Source: an uncultured Pelagibacteraceae bacterium (lineage in GTDB: Bacteria; Pseudomonadota; Alphaproteobacteria; Pelagibacterales; Pelagibacteraceae). Taken from it: DNA of 42,973 nt. The first letter of the stretch is position 1. Each line of letters starts with the position of its first letter. Made by a program: the position numbers and the translations under genes. Below are positions 33,883-42,380 of the stretch, one piece after another. Under the pieces are notes generated by a model that saw only the letters and a list, made by a program, of their open reading frames with translations, did no database searches and was not told the DNA's origin. Location: positions 1-42,973 of the forward strand of contig CACKZV010000008.1 in the NCBI GenBank assembly GCA_902604795.1, read 5' to 3'.

Positions 33883-34893
33883 TTAAAGTGCTTTTTTAAT
33901 TTTTTTAGCTGCTGAACTTGAAACCCATTTAGACCAAACGTCCTCTTGTGTTTTCAAAAATTCAATTGCTGCATCTGCACCTTCTGCTTGGTTTTCTCCC
34001 ATCCAAACTAACATTCCATTCATTACTGGACCCGGGTATGTTCTTTTCTCAAGATAATCCATACCTTCTTTTCCAGCAGTTTTTTTGTAATTGTCAGTGG
34101 CGACTGAATAAACTTCAGATTTAACCCATGAAGATTTTAAAGGATTAGCACACTCTTGCTCTGGTTTTGATAAACAGTTATCCCAGTTATCTTTACCAGC
34201 ATACTCACCCATATCTACAGCTATCATTCCGTATTTTCCAATTATAGCAGTTGGTGACCAGTAGTAACCAAACCAGTTTTCACCTCTTTCAGCAGCTTTA
34301 GCAATTGAACCATCAAGACCTGCTGCAGATCCAGTTTCTACTATAGCCCAACCTTTAGCTTCCATTCCCCATGCTCTAAAATGGTTTCTATTACTTAATT
34401 CACAGTTCCATCCTGGAGGACAAATATGAAACCCACCTTTTGATGGATCTTCAGGGTGTGGGAATAGATCAGGTCTTTCTAAAATTGCATCGGCAGTTGT
34501 AAGCTCTGGATGCTTTTCTAAAGTCGCAGGCAGTACCCACCAACCTTCACCTAAACCAGTTATTGGAGCTTTGTTGATTGAGTGAAGTTTTCCTTCAGCT
34601 ACCGCAGCTTCTAGCTCAACTTTTGCAGCGTTTGCCCAAAATTCTGGAGCTATGTCTGGCTCACCTTTTTCTTGCATCGAAGTAAATGTTGGCATTGTTG
34701 CACCAGGCACAAGCTCAACGTTACACCCATAACCTTCTTCTAATATGATTTTATCAACTTCAGCCATAAAATTAGCAGAAGCCCAGTTCATATTAGCAAT
34801 AGTAATGTCTCCACATTTTGCGTTTGCAACATTACCGTACGATGTAATGCCTAAAACAAATAATGCAGAAAGCAGTATTCTTTTTAATTTCAT
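33883..34893 (-). CDS. Betaine-type ABC transporter substrate-binding protein (OpuAC/ProX/TmoX-like)
   Basis: This is a 336-residue periplasmic binding protein with a clear signal peptide (K-L-K-R start, hydrophobic core, cleavage after about residue 25, ...NVANA then KCGDITIAN). The domain is of the OpuAC type. NWASANFMAEVDKIILEEGYGC, several tryptophans (GWWVLP, ENWFGYYWSP, FRAWGMEAKGW) able to form an aromatic cage, and PGPVMNGMLVWMG near the end suit a quaternary ammonium or sulfonium ligand. Mature cysteines (KCGD, YGCNV, HICPPGWNCE) may form disulfides. It is the first gene of the run with MetF-like and DmdA-like genes and has a good ribosome-binding site. Ligand could be glycine betaine, TMAO, DMSP or a related osmolyte. 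Confidence 0.88.
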   Translation of the reverse strand: MKLKRILLSALFVLGITSYGNVANAKCGDITIANMNWASANFMAEVDKIILEEGYGCNVELVPGATMPTFTSMQEKGEPDIAPEFWANAAKVELEAAVAEGKLHSINKAPITGLGEGWWVLPATLEKHPELTTADAILERPDLFPHPEDPSKGGFHICPPGWNCELSNRNHFRAWGMEAKGWAIVETGSAAGLDGSIAKAAERGENWFGYYWSPTAIIGKYGMIAVDMGEYAGKDNWDNCLSKPEQECANPLKSSWVKSEVYSVATDNYKKTAGKEGMDYLEKRTYPGPVMNGMLVWMGENQAEGADAAIEFLKTQEDVWSKWVSSSAAKKIKKAL

Positions 34894-34897
34894 TATT

Positions 34898-34919
34898 ATC
34901 TCCTAATTAATTAATTATA
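34898..34919 (-). promoter_or_regulatory. Ribosome-binding site and possible -10 element of the binding-protein operon
   Basis: On the minus strand AGGAGAT lies at 34904-34898, with 4 bases between it and the ATG at 34893. TATAAT lies at 34919-34914. A -35 element at ideal spacing is not clear, so only the ribosome-binding site is well supported. The 133-base divergent spacer (34894-35026) must also contain the BHMT promoter; TTGAGT at 34966 and TATCCT at 34989 (17-base spacing) are weak plus-strand candidates. Confidence 0.4.
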
Positions 34920-35026
34920 AATCATCAGAACACATAGCTAACAAAAATGCAAACTAGTTTCAACTTTGAGTTGTGTGAAAATTGTCTTTATCCTCCGTTT
35001 ATTTGGAAATAAATTATTAAAAAAAT

Positions 35027-36067
35027 ATGAAAAAAAATTTGATATCAAGATTAGATACTGGTCCAGTTATATTTGCTGAAGGATATTTGTTTGCAATGGA
35101 AAGAAGAGGATATCTCTCTGCGGGTCCATTTGTTCCAGAAGTAGTTTTAGAACATCCTGATGTTGTTACTCAATTACATAGAGAATTTATTAGAGCTGGT
35201 TCTGATGTTGTTCAAGCATTTACCTATTATGGACATAGAGAGAAATTAAGAATTATTGGAAAAGAACATTTGCTTGAACCAATGCAAAAAAATGCACTTA
35301 AAATTGCAAAGGAGGCTGCAAATGAATTTAAAGATTTGGATTTAATGGTTTGTGGAGATGTAGCTAATACAAATATTTTTGATCCAAATGATAAAAACTC
35401 ATTTAAAGAGTGTCAAAAGATGTATGAGGAGCAAGTACTTTGGGCAAAAGAGGCTGGAGTTGATTTTGTAGTTGCAGAGACAATTAACTGGGTAGATGAA
35501 ATGAAAATAGCTTTAAAAGCTATCAAAGATGAGGGATTAATTGCAGTTGCAAATTACGCTATACCTCGTGGAGATTTAACAAGAGACGGTCATACAGCCG
35601 AAGATGCATGTAAAATAGTAGAAGATCTGGGCGCAGATGTTGTTGGTTTGAATTGTTACAGAGGTCCAGAAATGACCATAAAACTTTTAAAAAAAATAAG
35701 AAAAAAAGTTTCCTGTCATGTTGCAGGTCTTCCTGTTCCATATAGAACGACAGAGGAAGAACCTGGATTTTTAAATCAGACTGACCATGGATGTGATTGC
35801 ATTCCAGGTGGAAATGCATTCCCTGTTGCTCTGGATAATTTGTATTGCAACAGATTTGAAATGGCTGAATTTGCAAAAGAATGTCTTAAAGAAAAAATTA
35901 ATTTAATTGGTATTTGTTGTGGTGCTGAAGCTCATCATGTTAGAGAAATGGCTGTTGCAGTTGGAAAAAAACCAATTGCCATGAAGTACATGCCAGATAT
36001 GACCAAACATTTTCACCATGGGACAGACAAGACATTGAAAGACGTCAATAAAGAAATAAAATATTAA
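35027..36067 (+). CDS. Betaine--homocysteine S-methyltransferase family protein (BHMT)
   Basis: This 346-residue cytoplasmic zinc enzyme of the homocysteine methyltransferase family transfers a methyl group from a donor, most likely glycine betaine, to homocysteine, giving methionine and dimethylglycine. The zinc ligands are visible: Cys210 in LNCYRGP and the pair Cys297-Cys298 in GICCGAEA, closely matching the spacing of human BHMT. ILDG-like start is replaced by VIFAEGYLFAMERRGYLSAGPFVPEVVLEHPD, which is typical of the BHMT branch. The gene lies 1 base before the dimethylglycine dehydrogenase gene, whose substrate is the product. Other methyl donors such as DMSP or S-methylmethionine cannot be excluded. 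Confidence 0.88.
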   Translation: MKKNLISRLDTGPVIFAEGYLFAMERRGYLSAGPFVPEVVLEHPDVVTQLHREFIRAGSDVVQAFTYYGHREKLRIIGKEHLLEPMQKNALKIAKEAANEFKDLDLMVCGDVANTNIFDPNDKNSFKECQKMYEEQVLWAKEAGVDFVVAETINWVDEMKIALKAIKDEGLIAVANYAIPRGDLTRDGHTAEDACKIVEDLGADVVGLNCYRGPEMTIKLLKKIRKKVSCHVAGLPVPYRTTEEEPGFLNQTDHGCDCIPGGNAFPVALDNLYCNRFEMAEFAKECLKEKINLIGICCGAEAHHVREMAVAVGKKPIAMKYMPDMTKHFHHGTDKTLKDVNKEIKY

Positions 36068-36068
36068 C

Positions 36069-38474
36069 ATGCAAAATCATGCAAAAGTAGTCATCATAGG
36101 AGGTGGCGTAGTAGGCTGTTCTATTCTTTATCATTTATCAAAGTTTGGTTTAAAAGATTGTATTCTTCTTGAAAGAAACGAACTTACATCTGGATCTTCT
36201 TGGCATGCAGCTGGAAATGTACATGTGATTTCATCTGATCCGAATATTTCCAGAATGATGGCTTATACAATCGGATTATATAAAGAAATTGAAAAAGAGT
36301 CTGGCCATTCTGTTGGATTCAAGTCAAGTGGTGGATTTTATTTAGCTTCAAATGAAGTTTGGGCGGATTATTTAAAAAGAGAGAGGTCTAAAGCAAGATA
36401 TATGGGTCTTGATCAAGAGTTTGTTTCTTTAGAAGAAGTAAAAAAGAAAAATCCTTTAATTGATCCATCAAGATACCTTTTGGCATTGTGGGATCCTATT
36501 GATGGGGAAGTAGATCCATCAGGTGTAACTTATGCTTTTGCTAAAGCAGCAAAAGTTCATGGTGGAAAATATTACACACATACAGTTGTAAAAGACACAA
36601 AACAAAAAGAGGATGGAAATTGGGATGTGATAACTGACAAGGGTAATATTAATGCTGAAATAGTAATCAATGCTGGAGGTTTATGGGCAAGAGAAGTTGG
36701 CCAGCTTGCAGGAATTAATCTACCAGTTCAACCTATGGAGCATCACTATTTAATCACTGAAACTATTCCAGAAATTGAAGCAATGGGAGATCAAAGAATT
36801 CCTATTGGAACAGATTTTGAGGGTAATATTTATTTTAGACAAGAAGGAAAAGGAATGCTTCTTGGAACTTATGAACCAAAATCAACACCCTGGAAGGTTG
36901 AAGGAACACCAATGAATTTTGGTCATGAATTATTAGAACCAAAATTGGATAATATCCAAGATAGATTAGCAATAGGTTTTGAAAGAATGCCAGCTTTAGA
37001 AAAAGCAGGAATTAAAAATATTGTAAATGGACCTTTTACTTTCGGTCCTGATGGATCACCATTAATCGGTCCAGTTCCAGGAATGAAAAATTATTGGGTA
37101 GCAGTTGGTGTAATGGCTGGCTTCTGCCAAGGAGGAGGAGTTGGAAAATGTATTGCTGAATGGATAATTGATGGAGAGCCATCGATAGATGTTTGGGCAA
37201 TGGATGTTGCAAGATTTGGAGATTATGCATCACCTCAATACGGAACAATTAAATCTTCTGAAAATTATGAAAGAAGATTTATTATGACATTTCCAAATGA
37301 AACTTTGCCGAAAGGAAGAAAACAAAAAACAACAGCACTTTATGACCGGTTTGTTGATCAAGGTGCAGTTATGGGAGATAGCTTTGGTCTAGAAAATGTT
37401 TTGTGGTTTGCAAATGATAAAAAAGATGCATACGAAGAGCCAACTATAAAAAGATCAAGATCACATAATTATGTCTCAAAAGAAGTTATCAATGTAAGAG
37501 AAAATGTTGGTTTAATTGAAGTTGCTAATTTTTCAAAACATGAATTTAAAGGAAAGGAGGCAAGAAAATTTTTAGATCATATTATGGCAGGTAATCTCCC
37601 GAATCCTGGAAGAATATCATTATCTCCAATGTTATCTTATAGAGGAAAATTATGTGGCGATCTTACAGTTTCGTGCCTTGATGAAAATGAATTTATGGTT
37701 TTTGGTTCAGGCGCAGCCCAAGAAATGCATAGACGTTGGTTTGAAACTCATTTAGATAAATTTAATGTTGAGTATAAAAATAGATCAGATGAATTTCATG
37801 GGATATCTATAGCAGGACCTAATTCAAGAAAAGTTTTAGAAAAAATAGTTAGAGATGATGTATCTAATGAAAAATTTAAATTTAGAGATTCAAGAAGAAT
37901 GTTTGTTGGAGGTGTTCCAGCAATTATAAACCGCATTTCCTTCACTGGTGAACTTGGTTATGAAATATATGTTGCACCACATTTCCAAATAAAACTTTAT
38001 GAGGAGTTAATAGAGGCTGGAAAAGAATTTGATATTAAACCTTTCGGTGGAAGAGCTTTAATGTCTATGAGATTAGAGAAAAATTGGGGTGCATGGACTT
38101 TAGATTATCGACCTGATTTTACTGCCAAAGAAGCTGGATTAGATACTTTTATTAATTGGAATAAAGAATTTATAGGCAAAGAAAAAGCTAAAGATGATAA
38201 TAGTTCAAATAGATTGGTTCCTTTAATTATTCAAACAAACGATATTGATGTTACAAACAATGAAGCTGTGATGAAAGGTGATAATAGTATTGGATATATA
38301 ACCTCAGGTGGATTTGCTCATTTTGTAAATAAAAGTGTTGCTTTTTCATATATAGATCAAAAACATTTATCATCCGGAGATGGAATACAAGTAGAAATTA
38401 ATGGAGATTTATTCAATTGCTCAATTATCAAAGAACCACTTTATGATCCTAGTGGAGAAAAAATGAGAGGTTAA
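36069..38474 (+). CDS. Dimethylglycine dehydrogenase-like FAD/folate enzyme
   Basis: This is an 801-residue two-part protein. The N-terminal half is a DAO-type flavoprotein with the Rossmann motif VVIIGGGVVGCSILYHLSK (residues 7-25) and GSSWHAAGN containing His46, the position of covalent FAD attachment in dimethylglycine and sarcosine dehydrogenases. The C-terminal half (from about 430) is a GcvT-like folate-binding domain with ISIAGPNSRKVL and FTGELGYEIYV. It would demethylate dimethylglycine to sarcosine with formation of 5,10-methylene-THF. Sarcosine dehydrogenase is the main alternative, but position beside BHMT and the presence of soxBDAG in the window favour dimethylglycine. Its electron acceptor (an ETF) is not in the window. 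Confidence 0.88.
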   Translation: MQNHAKVVIIGGGVVGCSILYHLSKFGLKDCILLERNELTSGSSWHAAGNVHVISSDPNISRMMAYTIGLYKEIEKESGHSVGFKSSGGFYLASNEVWADYLKRERSKARYMGLDQEFVSLEEVKKKNPLIDPSRYLLALWDPIDGEVDPSGVTYAFAKAAKVHGGKYYTHTVVKDTKQKEDGNWDVITDKGNINAEIVINAGGLWAREVGQLAGINLPVQPMEHHYLITETIPEIEAMGDQRIPIGTDFEGNIYFRQEGKGMLLGTYEPKSTPWKVEGTPMNFGHELLEPKLDNIQDRLAIGFERMPALEKAGIKNIVNGPFTFGPDGSPLIGPVPGMKNYWVAVGVMAGFCQGGGVGKCIAEWIIDGEPSIDVWAMDVARFGDYASPQYGTIKSSENYERRFIMTFPNETLPKGRKQKTTALYDRFVDQGAVMGDSFGLENVLWFANDKKDAYEEPTIKRSRSHNYVSKEVINVRENVGLIEVANFSKHEFKGKEARKFLDHIMAGNLPNPGRISLSPMLSYRGKLCGDLTVSCLDENEFMVFGSGAAQEMHRRWFETHLDKFNVEYKNRSDEFHGISIAGPNSRKVLEKIVRDDVSNEKFKFRDSRRMFVGGVPAIINRISFTGELGYEIYVAPHFQIKLYEELIEAGKEFDIKPFGGRALMSMRLEKNWGAWTLDYRPDFTAKEAGLDTFINWNKEFIGKEKAKDDNSSNRLVPLIIQTNDIDVTNNEAVMKGDNSIGYITSGGFAHFVNKSVAFSYIDQKHLSSGDGIQVEINGDLFNCSIIKEPLYDPSGEKMRG

Positions 38475-39103
38475 TGGCACAAAAAGATGTGGGAAATAAA
38501 GTTCCAATTTACAAACTAAAAAAAACAAAAGAGGTAATGGATTTTTATGACGAGTGGGGTCAGGATAATAAATATGATCAAGACATGGTTGATTGGAATT
38601 ACACTGGTCCAAAAGAAACAGCAGAAGTTTTTAATAAACATCAAAAAGAAAAAGATATTGATATTTATGATGCTGGATGTGGAACTGGATTGGTTGGTGT
38701 TGAATTAAAAAAGTATGGTTTCACTAATTTTTTTGGTGCGGATCTATCCCAAAAACTATTAGATTTGGTTCCAAACAATCTTTATAAAAAATTAGATAAA
38801 GTTGATTTAAATAAACCAATCAATGAAAAAGATGATCAATATGATGCTTTAATGTGTGTGGGCACATTTACTTTTGGACATGTAAAACCACCTGCATTAG
38901 ACGAGTTTATTAGAATTACTAAAAATAAAGGTTTAATTTGTTTCACCATAAATGAAGGAATATATGAGGAATATGGATTTGATAAAAAAATTAAACAATT
39001 AAAAAATGAAAATAAATGGAAAGAAATAGAGTTTTTTAAATCTGATTATATTGCTAGTAAAGATGTAAATGCATGGCTTGGTCTATATGAGTTAACAAAA
39101 TAA
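38474..39103 (+). CDS. Class I SAM-dependent methyltransferase
   Basis: This 209-residue protein has the class I Rossmann methyltransferase pattern: motif I DAGCGTGLVG at residues 66-75, an acidic residue at the end of strand 2 (GADLSQKLLD), and a motif near YDALMCVGTFTFGHV corresponding to the catalytic-side strand. The acceptor is not identifiable. The start shares one base with the DMGDH stop and the next gene begins 1 base after its stop. Since BHMT makes methionine for SAM synthesis, the gene could consume SAM to remethylate an amine or modify a small molecule. Similar proteins often methylate small metabolites or quinones, so the specific role is open. Confidence 0.82.
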   Translation: MAQKDVGNKVPIYKLKKTKEVMDFYDEWGQDNKYDQDMVDWNYTGPKETAEVFNKHQKEKDIDIYDAGCGTGLVGVELKKYGFTNFFGADLSQKLLDLVPNNLYKKLDKVDLNKPINEKDDQYDALMCVGTFTFGHVKPPALDEFIRITKNKGLICFTINEGIYEEYGFDKKIKQLKNENKWKEIEFFKSDYIASKDVNAWLGLYELTK

Positions 39104-39104
39104 A

Positions 39105-40280
39105 ATGTCAGCAATTTATAAAATAATAGATAAAAAAAAATTAGATATAGTTAAGAGACCAATTTCTAAAGCACATGGACTTCCCAATGAATGTTATACA
39201 AGAAAAGATTATACTTTAATAGAAAGAGAAAAAATATTTGAAAATAAATGGACAGTAATAGGAGTAGCAAGTTCTTTACCAAATATCGGTGATGTAAAAC
39301 CATTTAATTTGTTAGGACTGCCATTATTTTTAGTCAGGAATAAAAAAAATCAGATAAAAGTTTTTCATAACGTCTGTAGTCATAGAGGAGTAAAGTTAGT
39401 AAACAAAAAAGGTAATATTAGAAACGTTATTAGATGTCCTTATCATTCATGGTCATACACATCAGATGGAGAGCTAATCGCAACACCTCATATAGGTGGG
39501 ATGAACAAACATAGTAGCGTAAAATTTAAAAAAAATAAGAACAATCTAAAAGAAATAAGATCATGTGTTTGGTTAGATTTAATTTTTGTTAATATTAGCA
39601 ATAATGAAATACCATTTAAAAAATATATTAAACCATTAAGTGATAGATGGTCTAAATTTTGGAAAATAAAAGATAGAAAATTAATTAATCATGCAAGTGA
39701 TTTTGGTTATTTTAAATTGAATGCAAAATGTAATTGGAAATTTGCAATTGAAAATTACTGTGAAAGTTATCATTTGCCGTGGGTTCATCCAGGTCTAAAT
39801 ACTTATTCAAAATTAGAAGATCATTATCATATTCAAGGATTACCAAATCGTTTTGCAGGGCAAGGTACAGTTGTTTATAATCCAAAATTTAAAGGAAAGA
39901 AAAAATTTCCCTGTTTTCCGAACTGGCCCAAAGACAAAGAAAATATTGCAGAATATGTAGCTTTATTTCCTAATGTTATGCTAGGTATACACAAAGACCA
40001 TTTCTACGCGTATTGGTTAGAACCTATTAATCATAAAAAAACTTTAGAACATATGGAAATCTATTATGTAGATGAAAAAGCCTCAAAAGCTCTAGAATTT
40101 AAACCACTAAGAAAACAAAATCTTAAATTGTGGGAAAGTATTCAAAAAGAAGACGTAAATATAATTCAAAGAATGCAATTAGGCCGCAACTCTCATGCAT
40201 ATAATGGTGGAAATTTTTCTCCTGATATGGATAATCCAACGCATCAGTTTCATAAATGGATCGCAACTAACCTTGTGTAG
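39105..40280 (+). CDS. Rieske non-heme iron oxygenase, large subunit
   Basis: This is a 391-residue oxygenase. The Rieske [2Fe-2S] ligands are Cys91-x-His93 and Cys111-x2-His114 (CSHRG, CPYHSW). The mononuclear iron site has ENYCESYHLPWVH with His223 and His228, and a later EDVNIIQRMQLG segment that would supply the acidic ligand. Relatives include glycine betaine monooxygenase GbcA, choline monooxygenase and carnitine oxygenase, all using ammonium substrates, as well as aromatic oxygenases. Position in the BHMT-DMGDH run suggests an N-methyl or quaternary amine substrate. The reductase partner (GbcB-like) is absent from the window. The start follows the methyltransferase stop after 1 base. 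Confidence 0.88.
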   Translation: MSAIYKIIDKKKLDIVKRPISKAHGLPNECYTRKDYTLIEREKIFENKWTVIGVASSLPNIGDVKPFNLLGLPLFLVRNKKNQIKVFHNVCSHRGVKLVNKKGNIRNVIRCPYHSWSYTSDGELIATPHIGGMNKHSSVKFKKNKNNLKEIRSCVWLDLIFVNISNNEIPFKKYIKPLSDRWSKFWKIKDRKLINHASDFGYFKLNAKCNWKFAIENYCESYHLPWVHPGLNTYSKLEDHYHIQGLPNRFAGQGTVVYNPKFKGKKKFPCFPNWPKDKENIAEYVALFPNVMLGIHKDHFYAYWLEPINHKKTLEHMEIYYVDEKASKALEFKPLRKQNLKLWESIQKEDVNIIQRMQLGRNSHAYNGGNFSPDMDNPTHQFHKWIATNLV

Positions 40281-40294
40281 AAAGAGAAAATAAT

Positions 40295-40735
40295 ATGTAT
40301 AGACCTTTGCCAGACGAATTAACAGTTAAGAGTTCTCCAATTGAAGGCTTAGGATTATTCGCAACTAAAGAAATTAAAGCTAATACTTTTATTGGCATCA
40401 CTCACATAAGAGATGAGCAGTTTGAAAATAAATATATAAGAACTCCATTAGGTGGTTTTTATAATCATTCTGATAATCCCACAGTTCAAAGAATGGTATC
40501 TAATATTTTACCTACATTAAAATTTGGTGATCCAATTGATCCTACCGCAAAAGCAAAGAAGTTTAATGAGAACGATGATAACCTAGAAAACATGTATTAT
40601 AATTTAAGAGAGAAACCAGACGCAAAATATTTTTTTATGGTTTCAATTAAAGATTTGAAGCCTGGAGATGAGCTTTGCGCAAACTATAATTTATACACCT
40701 ATCCAAAGACAGGAGTTGGTGTACAGATGTTATAG
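40295..40735 (+). CDS. SET-domain protein (putative protein lysine methyltransferase)
   Basis: This is a 146-residue protein consisting almost only of a SET domain: GLGLFA (residues 18-23), the SAM-binding NHSDNP (57-62) and LKPGDELCANY with the likely catalytic Tyr131. These correspond to the G-x-G, N-H-S and E-E-L-x-x-D-Y motifs of SET methyltransferases. The pre-SET and post-SET cysteine clusters are missing. SET proteins transfer methyl groups from SAM to lysine; bacterial targets are mostly unknown. The gene is preceded by AGAAAGAG as a ribosome-binding site and lies in the BHMT-DMGDH run, where its role could be regulatory or modification of an enzyme. Confidence 0.82.
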   Translation: MYRPLPDELTVKSSPIEGLGLFATKEIKANTFIGITHIRDEQFENKYIRTPLGGFYNHSDNPTVQRMVSNILPTLKFGDPIDPTAKAKKFNENDDNLENMYYNLREKPDAKYFFMVSIKDLKPGDELCANYNLYTYPKTGVGVQML

Positions 40736-40737
40736 GA

Positions 40738-41973
40738 ATGAAGTTTAACAGAAAAATTCTTTCAGAAACCCAACCCATTAAGAAATACATTTCAAAAAAA
40801 AGATTAAGAGAAGATGAAATAGATTTTGATAAACTTAGATCTTATAGACTTGACAGAGTAAGAAATGAATTAAAGAAAAATAATATTGAAGCATGTATTT
40901 TATTTGATCCAGTAAATGTAAGGTATGCATTAGATACCGTAAATATGAGTGTTTATAATATGCATAATCTCACAAGGTATTGTTTTATTCCTGTTGATGG
41001 TCCTACAATATTATATGAATATTTTAATTGTGAAATACTATCTAAAGGTCTTGATTTAATAGATGAAATAAGACCAGCAATTACTTGGGATTACTTTAGC
41101 AATGGAGACCAATCAGAATTACAACTAAAAAAATGGGTTAATGAAGTTAATGATTTATCTAATACATATTTTAAAAGTAAAAAAATTGCAATTGATGTTA
41201 TCAATGGTCCAGCTGTAAATGAACTTAATAAAAAAGGTATTAAAGTTTTAGAGGCAAAAAAAATTCTTGAACAGGCTAGGGTAATTAAATCCCCTGAAGA
41301 AATTAAATGTATGCGTGCAGCTTTAGATGTTGCTGATATTGGAATAATTAAAATGAGAGATTACTTGAAATCAGGAATTACAGAGAATGAGTTATGGTCT
41401 ATTTTACATAAAACAAACATTGAAAATGGTGGAGAATGGATAGAATGTAGAATTTTATCTTCGGGCGCTAGAACTAATCCTTGGATGCAGGAAAGTAGTA
41501 ATAAAATTATACAAGATGGTGAAATAGTGTCTTTTGATACAGATATGGTTGGCCCGTATGGATATTGTGCTGATATTTCAAGAGCATTTGTTTGTGGAAA
41601 TAAATTCAACGAAAATCAAAAGAAATTATATCAAACAGCTGTTGAGCAAATAGATTATAATTCAAGATTAATTAAAGCTGGGGAAACGTTTAAAGAGTTT
41701 ACAGAAAAAGCATGGATACTTCCTAGTAAATATTATGGAAATAGATACTCTGTTATGCTTCATGGCATAGGCTTATGTGATGAATGGCCTGCAATTAGAT
41801 ATCCAACAGATGGAGGAGAAAGAGGTGGTACATTTCAAAAAAATATGACAATTACTTTAGAAAGTTATATTGGAGAAGTCGGAGGAAATGAAGGAGTGAA
41901 ATTAGAACAGCAATATTTAGTTGGTGAAAATGGATTAGAATTAATGTCTCATCACCCATTAGAAAAAATTTAA
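40738..41973 (+). CDS. dddP: DddP-like M24 metalloenzyme (putative DMSP lyase)
   Basis: This 411-residue protein has the M24 (creatinase/aminopeptidase P) fold and strong similarity, by recollection, to Roseovarius DddP: FDPVNVRYALDTVNM, GGEWIECRILSSGARTNPW, FDTDMVGPYGYCADIS, HGIGLCDEWP. The metal ligands fall at Asp267, Asp279, His342, Glu375 and Glu390, with spacing matching the DddP iron site, and Asp348 matches its catalytic base. DddP cleaves DMSP to dimethyl sulfide and acrylate. Related M24 proteins can be hydrolases of other compounds, so activity needs proof. It lies 2 bases after the SET gene and shares one base with the kinase-like gene. The downstream enoyl-CoA hydratase could process an acryloyl-CoA, which would fit. 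Confidence 0.75.
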   Translation: MKFNRKILSETQPIKKYISKKRLREDEIDFDKLRSYRLDRVRNELKKNNIEACILFDPVNVRYALDTVNMSVYNMHNLTRYCFIPVDGPTILYEYFNCEILSKGLDLIDEIRPAITWDYFSNGDQSELQLKKWVNEVNDLSNTYFKSKKIAIDVINGPAVNELNKKGIKVLEAKKILEQARVIKSPEEIKCMRAALDVADIGIIKMRDYLKSGITENELWSILHKTNIENGGEWIECRILSSGARTNPWMQESSNKIIQDGEIVSFDTDMVGPYGYCADISRAFVCGNKFNENQKKLYQTAVEQIDYNSRLIKAGETFKEFTEKAWILPSKYYGNRYSVMLHGIGLCDEWPAIRYPTDGGERGGTFQKNMTITLESYIGEVGGNEGVKLEQQYLVGENGLELMSHHPLEKI

Positions 41974-42380
41974 TGAAAATAATTTTAATTATGGGTTTGC
42001 CTGGTGCTGGCAAAACAACATTAGCAGATGAGCTTGCTCCAAAACTTAAGGCAAAAAGACTGAATGCTGACGAAGTTAGAAAAGCAGCAAATGATTGGGA
42101 TTTTTCTGAAGAGGGTAGAAAAAGACAAGCTAAAAGAATGGCAGACTTTGCTTTGAAACTTAAAAATCAAGGAAATTACGTTGTGGCGGATTTTATTTGC
42201 CCAACACCTGAGGCAAGAAAATTATTTCCAGCAGATTTTGTGATTTGGGTAGATACGATCAAAGAAGGAAGGTTTGAAGACACTAATCAGATGTTTGTCA
42301 AACCTGAAAAATTTGATTTTCATGTAACTACTCAAAATGCTAAGGTTTGGACTGATAAAATAATTAAGGAGATATCATAA
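41973..42380 (+). CDS. Small P-loop kinase, adenylylsulfate-kinase-like
   Basis: This is a 135-residue P-loop protein with Walker A GLPGAGKTT at residues 8-16, a following RLNADEVRKAANDWDFSEEGR segment and YVVADFICPTPEARKLFP. The layout resembles the APS kinase domain (CysC), including the D-x-R-x3-N-type region, but it is shorter (CysC about 175-200) and the acceptor site is divergent. It may phosphorylate a different small molecule. It shares single bases with the genes on both sides, and pairs with the next gene, a nucleotidyltransferase. I recall similar kinase/nucleotidyltransferase pairs in marine phages and SAR11 genomes; this is memory only. Confidence 0.75.
   Translation: MKIILIMGLPGAGKTTLADELAPKLKAKRLNADEVRKAANDWDFSEEGRKRQAKRMADFALKLKNQGNYVVADFICPTPEARKLFPADFVIWVDTIKEGRFEDTNQMFVKPEKFDFHVTTQNAKVWTDKIIKEIS

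Noticed and set aside
33883..34893. Firm assignment of the binding protein as TmoX partner of the genes at 881-4069
   Set aside because: Family features fit any quaternary amine or sulfonium ligand, and the genes are 30 kb apart; only the general class is supported.
34894..35026. Possible SAM-responsive riboswitch upstream of the BHMT-like gene
   Set aside because: SAM-II/SAM-V-type leaders are known near methionine genes in SAR11, and AGCTAACAAAAATG-like sequence occurs here, but it lies about 90 bases before the ATG and I could not build the required pseudoknot by eye. A covariance-model search would decide.
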